Source of the DNA: Sphaerosporella brunnea
Lineage: Eukaryota > Ascomycota > Pezizomycetes > Pezizales > Pyronemataceae
Assembly: GCA_008704415.1 (NCBI GenBank)
Contig: VXIS01000183.1
Location: 29,622-93,621 of the forward strand
Length of the DNA: 64,000 nucleotides
Reading direction: 5' to 3'
This document shows positions 46,433 through 58,319 of this stretch, in pieces (the stretch's first letter is position 1; each line of letters opens with the position of its first letter). The position numbers and the translations under genes were made by a program. Below the pieces are notes generated by a model. That model saw only the letters and a list, made by a program, of their open reading frames with translations, was not told where the DNA came from and did not search any database.

Positions 46433-47391
46433 TCAGCCCGTCAGATCCGACACGCGCACCTTCTTCCTCGTCTGCGCCTCGCCGCGGTATTCGGCGAGCT
46501 CCTTCTCCAGGTCATCCACCTTCCGCTTCAGCGTCTCCTCACGCTTTGTTGCCGCATCCAGGCACTGTCGCAGATGCACCTCAGCCTCCTTCCGGTTGAT
46601 TTCTGCCCGCCGAGCATTGGCTTCGCTGTTTTCGAGCTCGCCGACTCGGCCACGGAACAGGTCGTTCACCAGCTCCAGCTCGGCCACTCGCGTCTTGAGT
46701 CTGTTGTTCGCTGCGATCAAGGAGTCCATCGTGTGCGGTTCATGCGGTGCGTAGCCGGGAGACGGTTGGTTCAAGGTAGCGAGCGACGGGAGCGTGGGCG
46801 GTGAGTCCGCGCCGCCATGGTGGAGTAGCGCGTGGTCAAAGATACCGGGGAGTGGCGTGCCAGAGCGCGAGGACTGGGGAGATACAGAGCGGTGATGGTG
46901 GCCGGGCGGGGGAGTGCCCGCTTCTGAGCGTGGGGTAGGGTGGGAGCTGGTGGGGCCCAGGGAAGTCGGAGAGTCGAAAAGACTTGGCTGAAAATCTGTC
47001 AGTACACAGGTGATGCGGGGTGGGGCAGGAGGAGGTATACCTTCTTCTTTTGCGACTGTCCAGAATTCTTGACTCGATTGCGACTCTTGATCACATCCGT
47101 CTTCAACGAAATGGGGCGTGGTCGTCCATGGAGCTTCAGGAACAGCCCACACGCATTGCAAAGGACCGATCCTGCTTCATCGCGTCGCCAAAGCGGAGTG
47201 GTGGATGTTGTGCAGTTTTGGCAGATTGGCTGTTGTGCCAACCGAGTTCAGTTCAGTTTCCACGCGATCGATCTATCTTGGACAAGGCGCACACACAGCC
47301 AGGAAGAAAAAGAATAAAAAATAAAACTCACCGGAGTCGACCCCTGACCGGCGGCGGTGCTTGCGCCTGGAGATGAAGTTGCAAAAGTCAT
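46433..47391 (-). CDS. areB: GATA zinc-finger factor with C-terminal coiled coil (AreB/Asd4 type)
   Basis: Exons 47391-47332, 47229-47041 and 46987-46433 encode 267 residues. The GATA finger is C-x2-C-x17-C-x2-C (CQNC ... LCNACG), followed by the basic arm [22 protein letters not shown] Pro/Ser-rich middle follows, then a long coiled coil ([18 protein letters not shown] through [14 protein letters not shown]). A finger at the N-terminus plus a C-terminal zipper is the layout of AreB/Asd4/Dal80-class repressors of nitrogen catabolism. Intron 2 is read as ending TTTTCAG, which restores frame; an earlier CAG does not. A short upstream frame overlaps the start (see findings). Confidence 0.88.
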
Positions 47392-47414
47392 TGCGAATGG
47401 AGAGCTTGCTCCAT
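47388..47414 (-). promoter_or_regulatory. uORF overlapping the GATA gene start (ATGA)
   Basis: An ATG 23 bases upstream of the main ATG opens an eight-codon frame. Its TGA stop shares two bases with the main ATG (A-TG-A). If present in the mRNA it would couple termination to reinitiation. Confidence 0.5.
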
Positions 47415-50400
47415 TCAACCTATATAGAAAAGCAAGAATGGCAATCAGCGACCGAGCTTCTTTCTTTCTTTATTTCTTTCTTTCTTCTAAGAGTTCTCTG
47501 TTGCTCGTGATAAGGCGAGATTATGATTGATGATGATGATGGTGGACAGATAAGGGGATGGGATGGGGGAGATAGTGATAACGGCTCGATAGCGGACTAT
47601 GGCAACGAATGGGAACGGGAGAAAAAAAAAAAAAAAAAAAAAGATCTAGCGGCCAAGCGAACGAGACAATCGGCAACTTACCGCGACGAAGGCGGGGACG
47701 GGAGAGCTACGGAAGCCAGGGCGTTGAGCGAGGGGAGAGGCGATCTGGAAGAGAGGCGTGATATCGCGGGCAGCGTGTGAATATTGAAGAAGTCGTCGCG
47801 GTCACTGCAGTTGCTAGGACTGGGACTGGGTGGGTGCAGTAATTCCAGCTGGTGAGGTGAAGGCAAGCGCTCCGGGAGAGGAGAGAAGAAGAGTGCGGGA
47901 GCCAGTTTAAAGATCGAGGAGTATCACCACGGGCCGCTTGATTCTTTTCAAGCAGCGGACGGTGATAATTTGGCGGAAGGCGATAATTTGACGGGCGGGC
48001 GGTTGAGATTTTGCGGATTTGTGGGTTGGTCCGATAGCTGCTGCTGCGCGATTATCGATCACGGGGGTGGGGAACGGCGTTGCGCTTTTGGCGGCAAAGT
48101 AACAATCCAGAAAGCGAATAGCAAGGCGAAAAGCAGACAGGCAGGCAGGCAGGTAGGCGTGGTTTTCGACGACGATAACAGCCAGTGCTCGAGCGGTGTT
48201 CGGATTAAAGGGGGTATGCAGTTGGGTGGAAGCGACGACGATTGTGACGGGAGAGAAATAAAGGCGGCGGACAGCAAACACGATCTCACACGACAAAAGG
48301 GAGAGCAGATTTCGATCAGTGGGGAGAAGGGTTGGTTTGGTTGGGGGTGGGGGGCGGTGATGATAGCTGAGCTGGGATATGGCTGGCTCTGGAGAGATTA
48401 CTGGTACTTATTGGAGTTATTGCCGGAGGGGCTGGAAGAATAAGAAGAAGAAGAGGAAAGGGCGTGTTGCAAGGGACACAGACAGACAGACAGACAGACA
48501 GACAGGCAGGCAGGCAGACAAAACTGACGACGACGATCGAAAGGGGCTTTTGTGGTGGTTGATAGAGAAGCGGAAAACACAGACGTGCCACAAAACAGAT
48601 AAGGGCCCTTTCAGATGTGCTTTATGAAGTGCTGCTCTGCTGTACTTTAACATGTAAACGCCCCCATTGCGAATATTCTTCTCCCCTCCATGGCCCCTCC
48701 TATCCCCTCCCTCTCCAACAGAAAGGAAAAAGAAAAGCGAAGAAACCGGTGGCCAGGCCACATCCTGACGCAACACTGCCAGATGCTGCTGCGTGATGGA
48801 TGACAGCTCCAGGAGTACAGGGCGGTCAGGTCTGGCTCAGGTACCGCACAGGAGCAGGATATACAGATACACACTGATCGATATGCCCTTAGAGGCAATC
48901 GCAAATTGATTGGAGCTTTGATCTCACCGCGTCCCTGCGACCCGCTCCGCTGGTTCCTCGAGGCAGAATATAGTATACGTCTGTCCCTCCCTCGAGTATG
49001 TATACTCGCATGTAGCAGTCGCACTGTGGTCGGCGACAAAATTAGACCTCTGCCCGGCTATGCAGCCAGCCAGCGTCCGCCTACAACCCAACATGCAATA
49101 TGCATTCGTCTGTGACTTCTGTAAACTGTAGCCCCTCTCCAGCGAGGCTCCATCGTCGGACACGTCCACCGCAGCCCGCCAAGCTAGCACGTAAATCAAG
49201 AGATGGCTATCTCAAAGAAATTACCCGTTGGCGGCACCCTGTCGAATGCAATCCTGGCGATATCTGACGCTGCTGCTGCAAGTGCTCGAGATTGCTGCTT
49301 CTCCTGCTGCCTGCTCGAAGGCACTGCCCCCTCCCCTCCCCTATATAATTCGTTTGACGCTTGGCTCAACCCACCCGCCGTTCAGCTGCCTTATATCTCG
49401 GGGCTGCGAGCTAAACCGCTTCTGCACGATTGCGATATGACGATTCGCCGATAACTAATTGCTGGTTGCGGTCTGGTCCCACTTGGCGCCCTGTAAGGGA
49501 CTAAAAGGGCCGTGCGACAGACGACATGTATCATAGGGGGGGGTTTCACGGCATCGTCGCGATCGCGCGGTGTGGTGGGAAGGGAAGAGGATGGGCCAAT
49601 TTCGACTGACCAAGCGAAAAGTAGGTGGTGCTTCCAGAAGGCGCATGGAAGGAATGGAATGGAACGATTTGATTTGACCGCCGAAGCACTAACCCGCGAT
49701 AGGAACACGCTACCGCTGCGGAGCTACCAATAGAAAGGAAGGAGCTCGCCCGCATGGTGGTCGCTCCATCGTATCGTACATGCTTCATACATACATACAT
49801 CTGTACATAACCCCACCTTCCCAGCTGCACGATCCTCCCCGGTGTCCCGGACGGAGCTCGATTCCCTTGTGCGCCACATCGCCGGCACAACGGGAGGGGA
49901 TCCAAGGTACATAGGAGAGCGAGAGATTTGCTCCACCAGCATCGGCGGGTGTGTATATCTAGAGCAACGAGAGCCCATGCGGGTGGGTATCGACAAAGTG
50001 CTGTTCCTGATATATAATATCTGATCAACCGATAACGGGCGTTTCTGACGGACCCAGAAGTTTGCTCCTGCAATCGATAACTGTGATAATCGTATCATAA
50101 GTATCCGTCGCCAGAATATCTCTGGGTGCAACAGGGGGTCGATACACCATCCGCCCATTAGATAGATTTTCTAGGTGGATTTTATACGAGGATTAGAGTG
50201 CAACGGTGTGCATCGTGACACTCGACGTTTCGGCAAGTGCGAAGGAGTGATATGCCACGTTCGTGTCAGCTCGTCGTAGGAAAAGAAACGAGGGGCGGTC
50301 GCGGAAGTGAGGAGGGTTGTTGCAGGATCTATTTACAATGAGTCTCTCACCTGGGATGTATCCACTTCCACTGCCGGTACTTTGCTGTCCGAATGTCCAT

Positions 50401-50933
50401 TGTGATGCGTTCTATGCATATATCACAGAGCATATCGTGCGGCTCTGCAATGCGCGCATTCCGACGTCGACCTGTACCACAGTGAGCTCTGTTTTGAGTT
50501 GGGGAGTCTTTCGCAGCATATGGATACGAAACATATTCGATTTGACAGCATGCATAGATAGAGTGAGCCCACCAAACATCCTGAAGAGATTGGCATCTCC
50601 AAAACAGAAGCGCGAATGATACTCTGTGCTGGGCCCACATGGCGGTAACACATGCCAGCGCAAGGGGAAGCTCCAACTGGGTGACGTGATGCTTAACAGG
50701 AATACCTGGCCAATTTCCCGACGCCAACAAGCATCAAGACAACATCTAAACCTCAACCCCACAAAAAATAATTACCAAAGTTGAAAGGGGCCACCGCAAT
50801 CCGCTCCATCGCCGCTGCCGCCGCTAAAGCAATTAATCGCATCGTACACCCGTCTATCCGTTACTCCCGTCTTCGACCCCCTATCGATAATCTCATTCGC
50901 CCCAGCGGCCACGTCTCGAAATAGCCCGGTCTG
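47415..50933. other. Long 5' intergenic region
   Basis: About 3.5 kb without a supported gene between divergent genes. Contains poly-A (47622-47642), a GACA/GGCA microsatellite (48478-48520) and pyrimidine/purine-rich leaders. Such long upstream regions are common for fungal regulatory genes with long 5' UTRs. Open frames here lack features. Confidence 0.5.
48478..48520 (+). repeat. (GACA)n(GGCA)n microsatellite
   Basis: About seven GACA units followed by three GGCA units. Confidence 0.85.
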
Positions 50934-53524
50934 ATGCCGAGAAGAGGCCCTCCTGCCTCCGGCTACGAGAGAATCGCTCAGGAGGCTGATCTCTCTGACT
51001 CGGACGAAGATGAATCAAGCTATCTGGTTGCCCAACACGCGCCGCGCATCGTTTCGGTCCAACCCCAGCATGCGGAATCGTCCCACAACGGCGCGGCTTC
51101 AAGCTCTCATGCCCCCCGACATGGCACGCGAAGACGAAGCAACTCTGCCGTTGACATCAAAGTGATCAACGCGCGGCTGGAGAAATGGGCGGATCAGATT
51201 GCAAACAAGTTCAAGTTCAAGAAGGACCGTGGGCATCACGGTCACCCTCCCCTGGAAATCCTACATTCAGTGTTCGTCGCGCCGGAAAGCTACCGGTCTT
51301 ACGCCGATGTCGAGCTTCCTGAGGTCGCCGAGGAGGCGCACATGACGCCCGAGCAGTTTGACGAGATCGTAGAGTCCGTCAGGACAGCCATCAGCAAGGG
51401 GATAGATCCGAAACTGATCAAGCAAGGCTCCTCGGGAAGCTATTTCATGCGTGACAGCAATGGCAGGATAGTAGCTGTTTTTAAGCCCAAGGACGAAGAA
51501 CCGTATGAGCTCTCATGCATGATGCCGGCTTCCTTACTAAGCGTGTTGTAGATATGGCAAGCTCAATCCAAAAATCATGAAGGTAAGGCGCTCTCTATTT
51601 TAATTACTGGTGATCCAAGCTTACGTCTCCAGTGGTTACATCGCACGCTGTCGGTTTCCGCGCTCCACTCTTTATGTGGCCCCGTTGCTGACTTGAAGCA
51701 GGTTCCCATGTTTCTTCGGTCGTGCTTGGTATGGTTTCTCCTGCGCATGTTTTGCGTCATTATCGCTAACGGCAACATAGCTTGATTCCAAATCTGAGCT
51801 ACATCTCGGAGGCAGCTGCGTGTGTGCTCGACAGGCAGTTGAAAACCTACATGGTGCCGTACACAGACATCGTACACCTCTCGAGCAAAGCGTTTCACTA
51901 TGATTACTGGGACCGGAGAGCCTTCTATAGGAGACACAAACCGTTACCGCCAAAGGTCGGCAGTTTCCAAGTTTTCTTGCAAGGTTTTCAAGGTTTGTGG
52001 GCAGTCCATCAAGCTCCAGGCAGAATACTGATACTTTGTGTACCAGATGCCAATATTTTTTTGAGAAAGCACCCTTGGCCGGATCCATATAGCACTGGCT
52101 TCCGAACAGATGCAATGCCAAAGAGAAGGGCACCTTGGGATTATGCGTGCAGACCTAGCGGTGATGATGAGGAGGAAGAGGACGACCTAGAGTCTGGCGG
52201 AACTTCGCCTTTGCCCGACGGAACCGGCCGGAAATTCGTCTGGACTGAGCAGCTAAAGCAAAACTTCAGAGAAGAGTTGGAAAAGCTGGTTATTCTGGAC
52301 TACATTATGCGAAATACGGATAGAGGCCTGGATAACTGGATGATCAAGGTGGATCCTGAGACGCAAGAGGTCGCCGTCACTTCGAAGCCCCTCGGCATGA
52401 ACCTAGAGCCTCCCGCTACGCCTTTGTCGAGACCAGCCTCCACAACTCCTAGCAAATGCTCCGCATCTCCTGTCTATAGAGTGCAAGAACCAATGATGGC
52501 TTCGCGCTCTTCAACTCCACAGCAGGCCACTGGGAAAATCAGGATTGGTGCTATAGATAATTCTCTTGCATTCCCTTGGAAACATCCGGATCAATGGCGG
52601 AGTTTTCCTTTTGGGTGGCTCTTCCTCCCGGTATCACTCATTGGACAGCCATTCTCGCAGAGAACGCGGGACCACTTCATCCCTCTGCTCACTTCGCCTA
52701 AATGGTGGTCGGAAACTCAGACTAAGTTGCGAAGATTATTCGAACAGGACTCCGATTTCAAGGAAAGGATGTTTCAGAAGCAAATGGCTGTGCTCAAGGG
52801 ACAGGCATTTAATGTTTTGGAGACGCTTAAAACGCCGGATCAAGGTCCACTCGAACTAACGAGACGTGCCAGAATGCACGTTTGGGTAGGTACACTGCCT
52901 CACGGCTCAATTACAAGCGCTGACTTTTTTCAGGATGATGAGATGGAGGTACCCGTTGCTGTACCTTTGCGGATGCCATCCAGCGAAGAGAGGCGCCGGA
53001 ATGAAATAGATCTGGAGAGGGGGCTGTTGGACGATGGCGAGATGGACATTGGAGCTTTGGTCTCATCAGCACCCACGGCTCAACCTCCACCCGATCTGCT
53101 TGGGTTTTCACCGCCGAGATCTCAGCTCCCGAGCGATCGGCGTCTCGGAGCCACGGCCCACTCATCCCCGGCAGCCGAGCGTCGTGCCGGTGGCGTGGAG
53201 GACGAGTTCGACGTCATCAATTCAGCTGCCCACAGCATCAAATCGGAACCTCGATCGGATGGTAGGCCACAGCATCGCGGTCGGGCCAGTTACGACTCGG
53301 GTATGATTTCCAACGGGACCAGATCCAACCGGCCATGGGATCCGAGACGCGGAAGAAACAGTTCCGCGGGTGCCGGATTTCCCACTAATCTTTACAACGA
53401 TGAAGATGACGAGGGAGATTTAGGTTATTCGGCTGTGACGGGCAGTGAGGGTGCCAGGCGAAAGGTGATTGCGGAGAGGCTGGAGGCGGTCAAGAGCCGC
53501 AACCCAGTATTCACGTGGTGTTGA
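50934..53524 (+). CDS. LSB6: Type II phosphatidylinositol 4-kinase
   Basis: Seven exons (50934-51502, 51552-51582, 51633-51649, 51702-51728, 51781-51992, 52047-52885, 52934-53524) encode 761 residues. It contains KQGSSGSYFM (glycine loop), AVFKPKDEEPYGKLNPK (ATP-binding Lys), LFPCFFGRACLIPNLSYISEAA, the catalytic loop DYIMRNTDRGLDNW and AIDNSLAFPWKHPDQW (metal-binding Asp). Splicing creates the conserved block around GKLNPK...WLHR through two tiny exons of 17 and 27 nt. Introns 5 and 6 (54 and 48 bp) are multiples of three without stops and are called from conservation and clean splice sites. It phosphorylates PtdIns to PtdIns4P on endosomal/vacuolar membranes. The C-terminal 200 residues are disordered and acidic. 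The Cys-rich palmitoylation motif of animal enzymes is reduced to FPCFFGRAC. Confidence 0.93.
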
Positions 53525-53974
53525 AACGTGGGTGATGGCGATGATTGTGATTTACGCTTGGCTTTGAGTCGTTTTGCATCGAGTGATACTTTGGTGTCTT
53601 TTTGGCGTACAACTTGGCTCGTGTTGTTGGATAGAAACAGGCAGCATGCAGCAACATAAAGTGGAAAAGATGGTGGCAAATTGCATCTCTGTAGATTCGG
53701 CGGAGAAAGCAGCAAAGAAAGCTGCTGAATGTTATGGCCGAGTGACAAAACGCAAATCTAGATGTGGCGTGCTGATGCATGCACCGCCACGTGCCACAAC
53801 TTCCCAGGGGTTTTTTCCCGGATGTTGGACCCGACAAGGGTCTTCTCCTTGAACGGTTAACTGTAACATTCCAGCTTTCTCCTCCCCGCCATCATCCATC
53901 TCCACTCGATCGCTTTCGCCTTCCTCCACCCTACGCTCAACCAACGATCAACTAACGATCAACCAACGATCAAA
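53525..53974. other. Intergenic / promoter
   Basis: No gene seen. CAACGATCAA is repeated three times just before the next ATG. Confidence 0.5.
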
Positions 53975-54583
53975 ATGTTCCCCTCCCGCGTCCTCCGCAA
54001 CGCTGCTGGCTCTGCCGCCATCAAGCAGGGTGCCAAGCGCGACCCCGAACTCTACGTACGCCACACCTGATCACTACCCGTCCATTGTCGGGGGCAGGTT
54101 GTTCCGATCACCCGGCGATGGCCGGTCGGTCGGCGCACAACATCAAACAGCAGCACTGACGACGCAATAGGTTCTCGCTGCCGTGATGTCGGGCATCTTT
54201 GGTGTTGCCGGATACTACTTCGGTACGTAGTTGCGGGAAGAGTTTTTTTCTTCTTTGAGTTGATTGATTACGACGGCGGACTGATGGTGTTGCAGGAAGC
54301 AAGCCCACCTCTGCCACCTCCGAGGACAAGAGCGTCAGCGTCGCTAAGATGCCTTGGGAGGGAGACCACACCGGAAAGTACCAGTACCACCCCGAGGGTA
54401 ACCCCGCAAACGCTCCCCGCGACGCTCCCTCTGCGCTCCACTCGGTCATCGTCCCCAACGTCAACCTTCCCAAGGTATGCTTGTCCGGTTGGACGCTGCC
54501 ATCGGCGCGAGGGAGGATGGCGCTAATCAAGATTACAGGAGCTCCACGAGCGGTTCAACAAGTACGGAAAGGAGGGATACTAA
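53975..54583 (+). CDS. Small single-TM, probably mitochondrial, protein
   Basis: Four exons (53975-54055, 54171-54222, 54296-54474, 54539-54583) encode 118 residues. An N-terminal basic amphipathic presequence-like segment (MFPSRVLRNAAGSAAIKQGAKR) is followed by DPELYVLAAVMSGIFGVAGYYFG, one transmembrane helix ending in aromatic residues, then a hydrophilic tail with KYQYHPEGNPANAPRDAPSA and an ELHERFNKYGKEGY end. This layout is that of small inner-membrane proteins attached to respiratory complexes in fungi, possibly NDUFA4-like, but no specific subunit is claimed. All four splice junctions are in phase and have canonical ends. Confidence 0.8.
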
Positions 54584-55160
54584 GGGGTGCCTGTGTCTGT
54601 CGATGGATGGTGCGTGTATTGTACATTCTGAGACGCGATATCCGGTGTTGCGACGAGCGGCAGCAGGTTATTTATAAAGGTCATTTCTTTGTTGTCCCCT
54701 CTGAGCCCGTTGCGAGTGCATTGTATCGATTAATGAGTTTGTCGGTGGTCGGTGATACTGTTGCTGCGGTGAGAGGTTGTATGAGTCGAGGAAGAAGGCG
54801 TTTTCGACGACCAGCAGGGTCTTTTTGGCCGACAAGCCTTGCTTATCGTCGCTTCTCCACGGAGTGGGTTTTAGAGTAGAGACGGTCGTTAACCGCATCT
54901 GCGCTTGTCGCCGCTTGAACTCCTTCGCTTCCTGCGGTGACATCATTGTTGCCGTTAAAGTTGCCGAGGTGCAGTGAGCCATGAGATATCACTCACCCGC
55001 AATGTCTTGGCGCAGTGCGTCAGCTAGTCAGCTCGTCTCACCAGCGATCCATCCGGTTTCGTGCGCCTCATTCGAGATTCACCCACTCCATCCATCAACA
55101 ACATCGCTCACCAACAAACAAATCCCCTCATAACTCGGCTGCGACACCGGATCCTCGACT
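54584..55160. other. Intergenic / promoter of TMS1
   Basis: No gene supported; a short 577-bp spacer between two rightward genes. Confidence 0.5.
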
Positions 55161-56792
55161 ATGGGAGCTCTGCTCTCTATTCCATTCCTCGCTGTCCCCA
55201 GCATCTCGACAGTTCGTGTTCCCCGCTCAGATGTCGCCGTCGCGAAGCGCCACTGACCACTGATCCGCGGACTTCAGGTCGGCTCATGCCTCGCATCGTG
55301 CTGCGGCGCAGCCGCTTGCTCTGCGATATGTAGCGCCTGTGGAAAGTGCCAGGGCAGGTGTGTATCCTGAACCGACGTGTTTATGTGTGTTTGGAGAAGA
55401 ACCCGACTGACAGCTTCGCAGCACGGCTACACGAATCGCCTATGCCTGTACGCCTCCTCATTCCCCTCCCGCCGATCGAACGATCGCTGACAACGTCGCG
55501 CAGTGATTTTCCTTGTTAACAGCATTCTCTCATGGATCATGCTCACGCCATGGGCGATCAAAAAGATTGAGCACCTTACGCTGGATACCCTGCCGATAAG
55601 CTGTTTCGGCGAGCAGTGCTGGGGTTTCGTTTCGGTGCATCGTATCAACTTTGCGCTCGGGTTGTTCCACGCTATCCTGGCGGTTCTGCTCATTGGCGTC
55701 CGCAACTCGCGCAGCAAACGCGCGGCGATACAGAATGGATACTGGGGGCCTAAGATCATCGCGTGGCTCGGATTGATTGTCCTGACCTTCCTGATCCCTG
55801 AGAAGTTCTTCATCATCTGGGGCAACTACTTCGCGCTCATCGGCGCCATGCTGTTCTTGCTTCTCGGCCTGATTCTGCTGGTCGACCTCGCGCACACCTG
55901 GGCGGAAACCTGTCTGGCCAACATCATGGACAACGACTCGCGAGTGTGGCGCGGGATCCTGATTGGAAGCACTTTGGGAATGTACATTGGTTCCATCGTG
56001 CTGACGATCGTGATGTATGTCTTCTTCGCCTCCTCCGGCTGTAAGATGAACCAGGCCGCAATCACGGTCAATCTCATCCTTTTCCTCATCGTCTCCTTCA
56101 TTTCCGTCCACCCGACCATCCAGGAGTACAATCCGACTGCTGGCCTCGCCCAGAGCGCTATGGTCGCCATCTACTGCACGTACCTCACCATGTCTGCCGT
56201 TGCGATGGAGCCCGACGACAAGCAGTGCAACCCGCTCCTTCGTGCCCGTGGCACCAGAACTGCCTCCATCGTGCTAGGTGCTATCGTCACCCTCCTCACC
56301 ATCGCTTACACTACTACCCGCGCCGCCACTCAGGCTCCCGCCCTCGGTCGCTCCTCTTCCCCTGCTAACGGCGGGTACTCGATCCTCGATGCTGGCGAGC
56401 ACGGACTCGTTACGACCGAACCCACCCGTGCGCAGATGCGACAGGAGGCTCTGAGGTCCGCAGTCGAGAGCGGAGCGCTGCCCGCCTCAGCGCTGGACGA
56501 GGACTCGGACGATGAAGATGAGGGAGCACGTGGTACCGGCGATGACGAGAAGGGTGCTACCCAGTACAGCTACTCTTTCTTCCACATCATCTTTGTGCTT
56601 GCTACAGCATGGACCGCGACTTTGTTGACGATGAGCATTGAGCCCGGAAAGGGGGACGAGGAGGGATTCACGCCCGTCGGAAGAACCTATGCTGCTAGTT
56701 GGGTCAAGATCATCTCTGCGTGGGTTTGCTATGCGATTTATGTCTGGACCCTGGTGGCGCCGTGGTTGATGCCCGATCGGTTTGATTATTAG
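55161..56792 (+). CDS. TMS1: Tms1/SERINC family membrane protein
   Basis: Exons 55161-55211, 55278-55357, 55422-55447 and 55504-56792 encode 481 residues. The start MGALLSIPFLAVPSIST and the Cys-rich stretch SCCGAAACSAICSACGKC are typical of the family and appear only after splicing of three small exons. About ten to eleven hydrophobic helices follow, with the conserved CFGEQCWG, RINFALGLFH and IPEKFF segments. An acidic cytosolic loop (LDEDSDDEDEGARG) precedes the last helices. SERINC proteins act as membrane lipid scramblases or transporters; the yeast Tms1 is vacuolar. Function here is by family. Confidence 0.95.
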
Positions 56793-57053
56793 ACGAGGGG
56801 GTGAGGAGTGCATGGGCAGGAGGAGCATGATGGCGTTTGCTGCTGTTTACCAATCCTCTTTTTGGTTTTTTTCTGATTCGCTGCTTTTTGATAATGCATC
56901 ATGATATGTTGTTTTCTTGCTTGTTGCTGCCTGTTTTTGGTGTCTTAGTGTTGTTCTGCGTATATCATTGGTGCTCACAGGTAATATGATTCTTGACTGT
57001 GAGGAGTGAGGTTCCACGCAAACTGCGCACTCGATAAGTTTGGCCAGCCTCTG

Positions 57054-58015
57054 TTACACCTCCCTTTCCACCAGATTCTCTCTAATCCTGCGTACCTCTT
57101 CCTCACTAAACCCACACAGCTCCCTGACATACCTCTCCGCGCCACCAAACTCCTCCTTCAAAATGCGCAACAGCGACCTCATAGTCTGCGGCTCACTACT
57201 CAGCATATTCCTTATGCCCTCATCTCTAACCGCCTCGCCCCGTTCCCTCAGCACCTTCGCAAACACCTCCCTCTTCTTCAACACGGCCTCGAGCGAGGCC
57301 AGCATAGACCGCATCGCCACGCTCGTCAACGCATACTCCTCGGCGATAACCTCATCCTCCACGCCCACCAGCGCCAACAACACGGCGCATAAAACACCGG
57401 TGCGGTCTTTCCCCGCGGTGCAGTGCAGCAGCAGCGGCTCGTGGGGCCGCTCCAGGATGTGGCGGAGCACGGCGCGGAAACTCGAGGTCGCGCCCGCACG
57501 CAGGATGTCGCGGTAGCCGGCTACTATGTCGCCGCGCATGGTGCGCGCCCAGCGGGTCGCCATTGCTCTACGCACGCACGTACGATTATATATTCATATC
57601 CATATCGTACCGCTACTACCCCTTCTTCCCCCGAGAGCAGGTAGGTAGGTAGGTACTTACTCCGGACTCCAGCTCGCGTCGTCAAAGACTGGCACGAGCC
57701 GGTACTCTATCCCGAGGCGTTCCAGCAGCTTTTTTAACTCCTCCCCCTCCCCGCCGGATGCTGCTTCCTGCTGCGATCGCAGATCGTACACCGCTGCTAT
57801 TCCTAGCTTTTGGAGTGCCGCCCCGCTTGCGAGCGCTGGTGCTGCGCTGCGGAACACGCAAGCCTTCGTCTGCTGCTTTTTAGCTGAGGGTGCAGCAGGA
57901 GGGAAGCGCCACGAACCTTCCCGTTTGGCGTCGAGTACCCGCCGAGTGTGCGGAGGTTGGAGATGCCGGGGACGGGGTGCCAGGGCCAGGAGAGGGCGGG
58001 GGTGGAGGAGGTCAT
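57054..58015 (-). CDS. CX5R protein phosphatase (Tyr/Ser, IphP-like)
   Basis: Exons 58015-57917, 57869-57661 and 57567-57054 encode 273 residues. The entry motif ISNLRTLGGYSTPNG, the strand-loop RSAAP...YDLRS and the active site HCTAGKDRTG define the fungal PTP family related to bacterial IphP and MptpB-like enzymes. The helical tail (RRIRENLVEREV) follows. The general acid Asp is expected in FDDASW. Intron 2 (93 bp) contains AGGT repeats next to the donor. It dephosphorylates phosphotyrosine or phosphoinositides; the substrate is unknown. Confidence 0.92.
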
Positions 58016-58319
58016 GGTTGTGGTGTAGTTTGGGGGAGGGGTTGCTTGTGATAGACGTCAGGCACATGCGCCCAGTGCCACGGCAACTGCCGAGGTGCAT
58101 GGGATGTCACTCTACAGCTGGTAAAGCATCCCGGGGTGCGACAAGGCAATGGTTGTTGATATTAGCTGGTAGGATGGAATTACTGACTGTTGGTGATGAT
58201 GTGTGACTCACTGTAAATCGCACGCGTGCTTGGTATTAAACTGCCAAATCTTACAGCCAACCCTAGAAGCATGAATATCCAAGCCAACCATAATCAAAAG
58301 CAAAGCAAAATGACGTTTT
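58016..58319. other. Intergenic
   Basis: Promoter of the phosphatase gene and 3' flank of MET8. Nothing else seen. Confidence 0.5.

Noticed and set aside
48478..48520. CRISPR-like short repeats
   Set aside because: A simple tetranucleotide microsatellite with no spacers; the genome is eukaryotic.
49546..50073. Leftward frame of 175 residues
   Set aside because: No hydrophobic or domain pattern; lies in the long promoter region of the PI4-kinase gene and overlaps other frames of equal quality.
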